Source: Bradyrhizobium erythrophlei (lineage in GTDB: Bacteria > Pseudomonadota > Alphaproteobacteria > Rhizobiales > Xanthobacteraceae). Taken from it: DNA of 64,000 bases. Each line of letters begins with the position of its first letter. Within the stretch, counting starts at the first letter, position 1. The notes below the pieces were generated by a model. The model was not told where the DNA came from, searched no databases, and saw nothing but the letters and a program-made list of their open reading frames with translations. Shown piece after piece: positions 46,125-54,147 of this stretch. Made by a program: the position numbers and the translations under genes. The DNA lies in contig FSRD01000001.1 of assembly GCA_900129675.1 (NCBI GenBank), forward strand, positions 5,073,501 through 5,137,500, given 5' to 3'.

Positions 46125-46336
46125 GTGTTGCAAAAGTCCCAAAACGCTGTGCGAATAATTTCCGCTAAAAGGGCGAACCAAGCGACAATCGTCGATTCGA
46201 CGTATCCTCCAGCGCGCCAGCGAAGTTGCTAGTGAGTTGAGCGCTAGTCGATGTGGTCCTCCATATTCTTACTCGATTGTAGCGCCTATGGCCCGAAAAA
46301 CTTGTCCTCGGTGACGCAAAAAGACTTTTGCAACAC
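46125..46336. repeat. 212-bp MITE-like element
   Basis: GTGTTGCAAAAGTC at 46125 is perfectly inverted as GACTTTTGCAACAC ending at 46336. The interior (about 184 bp) has no coding frame. This fits a non-autonomous miniature element whose transposase is elsewhere; no clear target duplication was seen. Confidence 0.6.
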
Positions 46337-46696
46337 TATCGAGGGAATACCGGACAAGTCGCGGCCATTAGACCATCGAGTGTGAACTGCATCACACTAC
46401 GTGTATCCGAAGCGCGATAGTATCAGAGAGGCCTTGTGAAGAGCCTATGGAGGCGCAATCTCGTCGGTCAGGGGCAGACCAAGGAGTGATAAGCAGACGG
46501 TCTACCGTGCAGTTCTTGACTAACTTACAGCTGGCATCTTGATTTTGATGGCGATTGCGTTTGCGCGGCGCGATGCGCAAAATTGTGGTCCGACGCAGCA
46601 GCGCGCCGAGTTCAGGCCGTTCGGATTCCACGATTCCGCATGCATTCTATTTGCAAATTTGTGATGGATCGTATCTTGCGTTGAAAGGCATGGTAT
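46337..46696. other. upstream region of the CHAT operon
   Basis: No gene recognised. It must contain the operon promoter. A run TTGCAAATTTGTG...TATCTTGCG (46648-46680) could include promoter elements, but assignment is weak. Confidence 0.35.
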
Positions 46697-49384
46697 ATGC
46701 CCGAGTTAATGGCCCAGGCCGATATTGCTGCCGAAGAACTTTTATCTTCGCCACTGCCGTGCCTTCTCGTTAATGACGACGGCATTATTTGGGACGCGAG
46801 TCCGGCCGCGAAACGCTTCTGCGCCTCAGTCACCAACCGACCGCTGTCGGAAACGTTCGGTATTTCCCGAGAAGCTCTAGCGGAACACTTGGCAACCCAA
46901 GGACAACGCGTTCTTGTCGGGGAAAGCGTCGACATCAACGAGCGGACTAATCATGTCCTCGCGCAAGCAATCGGAGTACCGCAACGGTCGGCGACCCTGG
47001 TCGTGCTCACAGACCTTAAGCCGTCCCGCCAAGCGGAGGAACAACGGTTCGATCTTACTCCCTATCCCGTTCTGCGCCTGTCATTTGATGGGCGTGTCCT
47101 GTTTGCCAATGAGGAGGCACAACGCACACTTGGGGCAAATTTAGTAGACCGGCCACTGCCCGACATTTTTCCGGAGAACGCGCGACCTGGTTTAATTTGC
47201 GAGTTTGCGACCGATCCTCGTGAAAGTTCGGAACACGTCCTGCCAGCGCCGGACGCGCTGCAAAGTTCCCAGGGAGTTACGAAGGCGCGGCTGTTTCTGA
47301 TGCCCGATTTCGGTCCCGGCGAATATATCATGGGGCGGATCGCGGTGATCTCATGGGACCGTTACGAAAAATACCGCGATGCTCTCAGCAGTGCGGTCGA
47401 TCAGGGCCACGGGTGGGAGCGCGCTTTTCGTGGGATGCTGGATGCGCTCCGCGAGGCCGTGCCCCATGATCGCGCCATCTTCGGCGCGTTCGCTGAAGAT
47501 GGCACACGCTTTCGCACAATGCTTGTCCATCCCCAGCCAGAAACGACATGGCCTCGCCGTTGGGTTAACGTTCCACCCGAGCGTCGGGCAAAGGTTGCCG
47601 AAGGGCCGTACATCGATAACAATTGGAACAAAACGATAAAAGGGTTTCCCGAGCTTTTGGAAGATCCCACCGTGCGACGCAGCGTCGACGACGGGATAGC
47701 TGGAGTACTTGTGCTGCCCATAGGCGCGCACGGTATCCCGGACGGGGTTCTCACGCTCTGTAGCCGCAGCAATTCTGCTTTCGGTGACGAGGCGCTGTTC
47801 CTACTTAGCTCATTGCGCATAGAATCCTACGTGGCCACGCTACAGCGAGCGGCCGAGCGCGAGGACACTGCGGCGATAAGGCGAATTGGTGATGAAATCA
47901 TCAAGGCGCAAAATGTCGGTGACGCCGCCGATTTGCTGCTGAAGCGCCTGGTAACTCAATTCCAGTGGGATCATGCAGCCATTTTTTTTGCCGATACTGC
48001 CAACAAGCGCACGTTGTTGGCGCGCCAATACCCAAACTTGAGCGAATCCGGCTCGTTGCACGAATTGGCCGTCACGCCGGGATACTCGCAGCCTCTGGAC
48101 CCGGATCTCCCAGAGGAATCCGGAATGCTGGGAGCGGCCTTTTTTGCGGGCGAGCCGCTCGTAATCGAGGATACCGAGGCGCTCGGCCCCGACGGTAAGC
48201 CGCTCTTCCACTACCGGACCCCGGAGGGTTGCAAGCCTCGACGTTCAGCAATGACTGTGCCGGTTCGCGTGAATGGCGAGATTCGTTGGCTGCTTGATAT
48301 CGAATCACTGACCACCCGCGCGTTCGGCAATGAAGACAAGCGCATGGTCGAAAGAATTGCCCGCCATCTCGAGCAGAGGGTGGCTTTGTTGAACGAGCGG
48401 ATCAGGAGCGAGGCACTATTAAATGCCACCGAACAGGGCACGATCATCGCGGACCGTGGGGGCCGGATTCTGCGCGTTAACCGAAGGGCAGAAGAATTGC
48501 TGCGACTGAATGGTCCGCGCGCCGAATTGGGCAGGATTGGCGATTATGGTGCCGATGAGCAGAGCAAAAACGTCCTCGCCAGTCACGCGATCGTGGAGCG
48601 GCAACCGCTTCGAATTTGCGGCCTAGAAGGAGGAGTCGGGAATGCCGTTCTGGCCTCCAGGCGAGACTTAGATCCCGATACAGGCGACTCGATTTGGCTT
48701 TTCACCGATCTACGCGCCGATGAGTGGCAGCATGATTCACACTTCATCGAAAGCACAATCCGTGAAGTGGCCCGTCAAGCGCGCGGGCCTTTAATGTTGG
48801 CGGCTTCGTTCATCAAGCGAATAGCTGAAGGGGCGGTTGACAGCGACCTGGCTTTGCGTGCTGTGGACGAACTAAAAAAGGCCGACTTGACCTATGAGCG
48901 GATCGCCGAATCCGTCGAGGCCCGTAAGACGCCGCTGCGCGATCGCTGTCCTCTGCAGCTGAACGCGCTGCTTTCCGATTTGTATGAGGCTCTGCCTAAG
49001 TGGGACGCTGACAGGATCAAGCTAGTTCTGCCACGCGAGCCCATGTTCATATCGGGTGACGGCGGCCGCATCGAGCTAGCGCTTCGCGCCATTGTCGCAT
49101 TTTTTCTCGCCAAGGCCCGCTATCATGGGGTCGACGGAAAGATTATCGATGTTGCGCTGCTTCAGCGGGCGGGAGCGGCGGTAATCAAATTCTCATTCCC
49201 GCAAGCCGAAAACTCCGGCTCTCGTTTGAATAAGCTGCGCGCGCAATCAGGCGCACCGTTGCAGACGGCAACTATCATTATCACCGCTCATAGAGGACGA
49301 ATTCTCGGAGCAGAGCTGGACTCGGGCACGCCGCGCATGGAGATCGGCCTGCCGCTAGTTTCGGAGGTCGATCATGGCTCTTAA
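46697..49384 (+). CDS. multidomain PAS/GAF pseudo-sensor-kinase (CHAT operon gene 1)
   Basis: 895 residues, soluble (no membrane helix). Apparent order: PAS-like (about 15-110, LPCLLVNDDGIIWDASPAAK), PAS (about 115-230, YPVLRLSFDGRVLFANEEAQ), GAF-like (about 240-375), second GAF (about 395-560, LLLKRLVTQFQWDHAAIFFA), PAS (about 575-690, TEQGTIIADRGGRILRVNRR), then a histidine-kinase-like end. In the dimerisation helix the H of a typical SHELRTPL box is missing (VARQARGPLMLAASF), and the ATP-binding N and G boxes are not recognisable (GGRIELALRAIVAFFLAKAR; LPLVSEV end). So it probably senses a ligand but does not phosphorylate. Overlaps the CHAT gene by 11 bases, implying fixed stoichiometry. 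Confidence 0.75.
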   Translation: MPELMAQADIAAEELLSSPLPCLLVNDDGIIWDASPAAKRFCASVTNRPLSETFGISREALAEHLATQGQRVLVGESVDINERTNHVLAQAIGVPQRSATLVVLTDLKPSRQAEEQRFDLTPYPVLRLSFDGRVLFANEEAQRTLGANLVDRPLPDIFPENARPGLICEFATDPRESSEHVLPAPDALQSSQGVTKARLFLMPDFGPGEYIMGRIAVISWDRYEKYRDALSSAVDQGHGWERAFRGMLDALREAVPHDRAIFGAFAEDGTRFRTMLVHPQPETTWPRRWVNVPPERRAKVAEGPYIDNNWNKTIKGFPELLEDPTVRRSVDDGIAGVLVLPIGAHGIPDGVLTLCSRSNSAFGDEALFLLSSLRIESYVATLQRAAEREDTAAIRRIGDEIIKAQNVGDAADLLLKRLVTQFQWDHAAIFFADTANKRTLLARQYPNLSESGSLHELAVTPGYSQPLDPDLPEESGMLGAAFFAGEPLVIEDTEALGPDGKPLFHYRTPEGCKPRRSAMTVPVRVNGEIRWLLDIESLTTRAFGNEDKRMVERIARHLEQRVALLNERIRSEALLNATEQGTIIADRGGRILRVNRRAEELLRLNGPRAELGRIGDYGADEQSKNVLASHAIVERQPLRICGLEGGVGNAVLASRRDLDPDTGDSIWLFTDLRADEWQHDSHFIESTIREVARQARGPLMLAASFIKRIAEGAVDSDLALRAVDELKKADLTYERIAESVEARKTPLRDRCPLQLNALLSDLYEALPKWDADRIKLVLPREPMFISGDGGRIELALRAIVAFFLAKARYHGVDGKIIDVALLQRAGAAVIKFSFPQAENSGSRLNKLRAQSGAPLQTATIIITAHRGRILGAELDSGTPRMEIGLPLVSEVDHGS

Positions 49385-50864
49385 TCCGAAAACCAGTGGG
49401 GATCACGAAATTCTCGTGATCAGCAGTGGCAGCACGATACCTAAGCTTTTGCAGAGCGAAATCGAGCGTTTGAACACCCGATTGCCTCTGGTAAATCCGC
49501 GCATCAGGAGATCTCTTAACCTCAAGGATGCCCATGCCCAGATAGGCGAAGTTCGGCCAACGTTGATCGTGTTGGATCCAGAAACGCCACCAGGCGACGG
49601 AATGCAGTCGTTGCGCGAGATACCAGCACTTCTTGAGCGAATTGGCGCGGGGGCCCCCATACTCGTTGCCTTACCACGTTCGGATAGTAGTTGGGCGCGC
49701 GAAACAATTCTTCGTTCCGACCTTTTGGTTTGGAATTGGGATAACTTAGACTCCAAGTTGGAAGATCTTCTTCCGTTGCTTCTCGATCCGTCCAAAAAAA
49801 GGCGGCTGCGAGCTGTCATCCGGCTATGCCAACCCGAACCGGTCTGCGATATCAAGATTGGAGACGCCAGTCTCGTTCAGAACCTGCGGCTGAACGTCAA
49901 GCCAGGCTATCGGCGCAATTGGCGCGAGGATGACCTGCAACATCTGTTCGATATGGAAAACCGAACGACAGCGTGGACCAGTCTCGCAGAAAAGGGGTAT
50001 TTTCTATTCAGTGCGATTTTTGAGGAATTCGGCGGTGCGTTGGTAGACGCGAGAAATCAAGGCACCATCATCGACCTCCGGTTCGAAATCGATCCAGACG
50101 AATCCAGTTTGTTTGCAATGCCAATTGAGCTTCTCAATCGGGAAGGGACTTGGCAGGGCTTCTTTTGCAGAATAACGGCCATGGCGCGCCGGGTGAAGCC
50201 GCGCAAGGCCCATGAACACAGGAATGCCGCAGATCGACCGGTTCTACTCTTCGTGGACGCGTCGGCGACGCGAGGAACTATGCAGGTAATCGGCTTGAAC
50301 GGTGAATTGGAAAGCCGATCTTTCCGCGATTTGTCGAGTGCGGTCGCCGCAGAACAAGAGGAACTTGAAAGGCTCAAGAATTACTGCTCGCTCGAAGTGT
50401 TGAAACCCGCAGCGGGGACCAGTCTGAAAGACACTCTGCGGGAGCGTTTGTCCGACTCGTCCAAACCGCCCCCGGAAATAATCCATTTTACTGGCCACGC
50501 AATATCGCCGACAGCCGGCAGCACGGAACTTATCTTTCCCAGCAGCCGCCTCGGCGAGGTCGAGCGACTCTCTGTTGAGGTCTTGGCGACTTGGCTTCCT
50601 GAAGAAACCCAACTGGTCGTTCTATCTGCCTGCCAGGGAATTTCCATGGACACGGCCCGGTTTCTGCACGCCGCTAGGGGCATCGCTGTGCTTGGCTTCC
50701 GGTGCCAGGTTCAGGCAAAACCAGCGGCTGAGTTTATGATAAATTTCTACAAGGAACGCTTGAAGCAACGCGAGTCCGTTGCTGACGCATATAAGAACGC
50801 CTGTTTTGTGGGTAACGTCGCCAATTCTGCTTGGGCTGCCGCGGTATTGCTTGATCACGATTGA
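49374..50864 (+). CDS. receiver-like/CHAT-domain caspase-type protease (CHAT operon gene 2)
   Basis: 496 residues. N-terminal part (about 10-130) looks like a degenerate response-regulator receiver: ILVISSGST has Ser where the acidic pair should be, but RPTLIVLDPETPPGDG keeps the phospho-acceptor-like Asp68. The C-terminal CHAT domain (about 285-496) has the caspase-type dyad: PPEIIHFTGHAISP (His375) and QLVVLSACQGISMDTARFLH (Cys420), with the expected GxxxxxGF segment (ARGIAVLGFRC). CHAT proteases are activated by partners and cut specific targets, often in immunity or cell-death systems. Start overlaps gene 1; stop lies 12 bases before the gene 3 start. The likely substrate is gene 3 or a host protein (inference). 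Confidence 0.85.
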   Translation: MALNPKTSGDHEILVISSGSTIPKLLQSEIERLNTRLPLVNPRIRRSLNLKDAHAQIGEVRPTLIVLDPETPPGDGMQSLREIPALLERIGAGAPILVALPRSDSSWARETILRSDLLVWNWDNLDSKLEDLLPLLLDPSKKRRLRAVIRLCQPEPVCDIKIGDASLVQNLRLNVKPGYRRNWREDDLQHLFDMENRTTAWTSLAEKGYFLFSAIFEEFGGALVDARNQGTIIDLRFEIDPDESSLFAMPIELLNREGTWQGFFCRITAMARRVKPRKAHEHRNAADRPVLLFVDASATRGTMQVIGLNGELESRSFRDLSSAVAAEQEELERLKNYCSLEVLKPAAGTSLKDTLRERLSDSSKPPPEIIHFTGHAISPTAGSTELIFPSSRLGEVERLSVEVLATWLPEETQLVVLSACQGISMDTARFLHAARGIAVLGFRCQVQAKPAAEFMINFYKERLKQRESVADAYKNACFVGNVANSAWAAAVLLDHD

Positions 50865-50875
50865 CGGAGAAAAAC

Positions 50876-52168
50876 ATGTGGCGTGCCATTCGGCCGATTG
50901 TTGACGTCCTCGGCGCAGAGTTCCACGGCCGGCCTAATCTGCGGCAGATCTATTCGCCGATTGTCTCGGAGAGCTCTGAGCCAGGGCTTACCGGAGAAAA
51001 ATTCGTTGCGGGTAAGAGTTATTTCAGTGTGCGTCTAATCGAACTCCGGCTCGCGACGGCAGGCCGCTACTTGGTCGAATTCTTGCCCATGTGTACGTGC
51101 GTCCTAAGCTTCCAACAAGCTTCGGACAAGCGAACCATCCCCTTCATCGCTGGGGTGGAGATGATCCGCGGACTGGTCGGCCCGAACGCGCCGCCGGACG
51201 CCGCCAGGCGGATCGCCTTCGCAAATCTTACCGTCGCCAAAAACGTGCCGGTGCCGGGCTCCGATGTGACAATGTACTTGTCGCTTTGCAGGTTCAAGGA
51301 CAGCCACCTGGTACGCGGACTGCTGGATCTCGCCGCAAAAACGGCCACGGCGGTTGGGGGCCCGGTTGTCGGACCCATGGCAATGGCGGCAAACAGTTTT
51401 GCCTCAGGATTAATGAATATCTTTTCGATTGATGGAGTTGAAACCCGGTTCGGGCGCCTTGACGGAAACGCGATCGCGACTAGCGGCTATCGTCTGCTGG
51501 CCGGCTCGGCAGACCCTTCGCTCGACCCTCAGGAGCTGCGCGTGCAAGACGGCCAGCTCATGCGCCGTACCGCCGGAAAAGACGTCCCGATAGACGACGT
51601 CGACTACCTTGTGCTGGCCTTCGAACATCGGTCGACCCTGATAGACGACACCTTCTCGCTCGTAGAGGCACTGCCTTTTCACGCGCACTGGCTGGCCGTC
51701 ATCGACAAAATTGTACGCGCCAAAGGCGCTCCTGATGCCGCTGAAGCCGAGATGATTGAACTTCGAGCGGCCGTACTGCAATCGGCGGAGCTGACAGAAA
51801 CGGATCGGTTGCCGATGCTGCAGCTCTACGATGTAAAGCGAGAACAATGGGAAGCGCAATTCAAGCCAAACAGAGAAAAGAAAAGTGGAGAAACAGGATT
51901 GCAGGCTGCGCTCGCCCGGCGTGTGGAAATCGAGCGCAACAGTGGCGAGGACGCCGCCCCCCTGCTGGAGGCGGCGAGCGCGGCGATCGCAGATGTACTG
52001 CTTTCCGGAGAGGACAATGTTCACGCGGATAGACAACCTGACGGCAGGAGTATGGCAACAACGTTCAATGAGATCGTAAAAAGACAAAGAAAGGAGTTAG
52101 CCGGAGCTAGTCGTGAACAGCTTTCGGCAACAGCGCGCGCGTATGTCGCAGCCGTGGCACGACGGTAG
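50876..52168 (+). CDS. unknown protein with Gly/Ala-rich hydrophobic stretch (CHAT operon gene 3)
   Basis: 430 residues from ATG 50876, chosen because GGAGA lies just upstream; a TTG at 50861 is possible. I do not recognise a family. N-terminal half is mixed alpha/beta (MWRAIRPIVDVLGAEFHGRP, FSVRLIELRLATAGRYLVEF). Residues about 146-184 (LVRGLLDLAAKTATAVGGPV then MAMAANSFASGLMNIF) form a small-residue hydrophobic stretch that could insert in a membrane. The C-terminal third is helical and charged (MIELRAAVLQSAELTETDRL, TFNEIVKRQRKELAGAS). Tightly coupled to the CHAT protease, so it may be its substrate or effector, or an adaptor. No signal peptide. Confidence 0.6.
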   Translation: MWRAIRPIVDVLGAEFHGRPNLRQIYSPIVSESSEPGLTGEKFVAGKSYFSVRLIELRLATAGRYLVEFLPMCTCVLSFQQASDKRTIPFIAGVEMIRGLVGPNAPPDAARRIAFANLTVAKNVPVPGSDVTMYLSLCRFKDSHLVRGLLDLAAKTATAVGGPVVGPMAMAANSFASGLMNIFSIDGVETRFGRLDGNAIATSGYRLLAGSADPSLDPQELRVQDGQLMRRTAGKDVPIDDVDYLVLAFEHRSTLIDDTFSLVEALPFHAHWLAVIDKIVRAKGAPDAAEAEMIELRAAVLQSAELTETDRLPMLQLYDVKREQWEAQFKPNREKKSGETGLQAALARRVEIERNSGEDAAPLLEAASAAIADVLLSGEDNVHADRQPDGRSMATTFNEIVKRQRKELAGASREQLSATARAYVAAVARR

Positions 52169-52285
52169 GTCGGATGTTCGACGGTGAGGACGCATTGGGT
52201 TCAACGCAGGGGCGTCCCTAGCGTCACACTCTAGGGCCTTCTTCCGAGATGGGTTATTCGCGTCACTTTTAACCGTTGGCCAGCC

Positions 52286-52330
52286 TGTGTGTACCGAAAA
52301 CTTAAACACGGGCGTAGTGGTGATGAAGTC
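52286..52330 (-). pseudogene. 3' end of an IS transposase split by a group II intron
   Basis: The IS end TGTGTGTACCGAAAAC is followed on the minus strand by the coding end LHHHYARV of the integrase-core transposase. Upstream codons continue at 58188 on the other side of the intron (HAILGG), so the intron entered between GG and LHHHY. Confidence 0.85.
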
Positions 52331-53711
52331 GTGTGCCGTGGAAAGGCACGGTTCTTGAGAGGGTGCAAGTCCCTCCCGGCAAGGGTCGCTCCAGCCGGTA
52401 GCAATCGGAGCAGGCGGGAAGGCGACGATCTGTCTGAAGCCTCCGGTGGAAAGGGTCATTAGTGACTCCGCGAGTGTGCGGGCTGTAACTTGAGTAAACG
52501 CTGAGCAGGCCTCGAAAATAACAATGTGGAGGCTGACCTGACGACTTCACAGGGAAAGCTGCCACTGCTGGGGAAGGGAGCGATAAGCACCCAGCAGCTC
52601 CACCGGGGTAGTGGCGACGGCACGTACACAACGAGAACTGGGGCAACACGGGAGACCCCATCGCGTGGTCTTGAGCGAGAGACCAACCGGAGGCCTGTGA
52701 AGGCCAGACCGGGCGCGGCGGGGAGTCGGTTGGGCTCGTAGTACTGAGGAAGCCGGGTAATGCCGGTGGAGGAAAGTGAGCAGCCGACAAGGCTGAGAGT
52801 CTGACAGGGTGAAAGTCCCTGTACCGTCAATTACCTGTATTCGGACGGTTAGCATATCCGGTGCGTGTGGAGGCAACAAAGCACGATAGGCCCGGACGTA
52901 AAATCCCCGGCTGCCCTGCAGCAGTATCGCAGCGGTAGGAACGATCTGGGGGGAGAGCAAACTTGGAGGCCGGAACATTAAGGAATATCTGCATCCTCGA
53001 AACACGGACCTGCGAGAAGTCGTAATTCGTGGGGACAAAACGCGGGAAGCCGACCCATTCTTTCCTTGGGGAAGGCCGATGACATCGTGGAAGAAACAGG
53101 TGAGAGCACACGGTGTACCGCCGGGGTACGGGATCCAGCATCCAAGGAAAGATTCTCAGAGATAACGTCGGGAAGCTCCCGGGGGCAGCAGGGACTGCGT
53201 ACAACCTGCCAGGACTCTTCGAACGAGGCTAAATGCCGAAGCAGGAGAGAGCCCAACGGGAGTGGCACATGAGCCCGTAGGAGCGATGACGGAGGGGTAA
53301 CGCCCTCGGAGGAGATGGCACTCACATCTCCCCAACGGAGGTAGCACCGAAGTTGGGCAAAGGGGCTCAGGACACTTGGCGGCTTACTTGGCCGTATGGC
53401 GGCCGGCTTGATAAAACCGGCGGAACGCCACGACAGCTCAGGAGGCGAGGCTGAAGGCAAACCAGAATGGCGGGGGTGTACACGGACCAGCGTTTAAACC
53501 TCTCCAAACTTGGGAAGGCCTTCGGAAGAAAGCCAAGGTTTCAAACCGGACCCGGGAAATCTGGCCGTCCGGGATTATAGGGGGGCTTCGGGAAACGTAA
53601 GCCATGGTGAGACTGTGAACCCGTCCTGCAATCGAAAGAGCAGGAGCGGAAACCCCTCACCTACAGCGGGACGCGCCCGATTTCTATCCCAGTGAGCCCT
53701 CGTTCAAGTCG

Positions 53712-54124
53712 ATGTGGGAAGTGGTGAAGGAGGGGAGATTTGGCAACCTGGAAACTCCGCCAAGTGTCCGGAAGCTGCAGACTGCATTACATGCGAAAGC
53801 GAAGGCAGAACCCGAGTATCGGTTCTATCTTCTGTACGATAAGGTGTACCGCGCGGATATTCTGAGCTTCGCCTATGCCAGATGCAAAGCCAATGGCGGC
53901 GCAGCTGGGGTCGACGGCCAGACGTTCGAGGACATTGAGGCGTACGGAAGCCAAGATCGGGACTCCGAGGATCGCAAGAACCCGGATATCGAAACCGACT
54001 GGAACCCATGGCTCGGGGAACTGGCGCAAGAGCTCAGGGAGAAGACTTATCGACCGCAAGCGGTCAGACGGGTCTACATTCCGAAGCCGAACAGCAAGAA
54101 AATGCGACCTCTGGGGATCGCGAC
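53712..54124 (+). pseudogene. group II reverse transcriptase, 5' exon of a split gene
   Basis: MWEVVKEGRFGNLETPPSVR, then YRFYLLYDKVYRADILSFAY, CKANGGAAGVDGQTFEDIEA and QAVRRVYIPKPNSKKMRPLG: RT blocks 0-2. The frame is interrupted after MRPLGIA by the recombinase element, beside the duplicated GCGAC at 54120. Confidence 0.88.
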
Positions 54125-54147
54125 ATGGGCTGCATAATGCACCTTGT

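Noticed and set aside
52500..53700. Several 60-160-codon frames on both strands considered as genes
   Set aside because: They lie in the structured group II intron leader, which is RNA, not coding.
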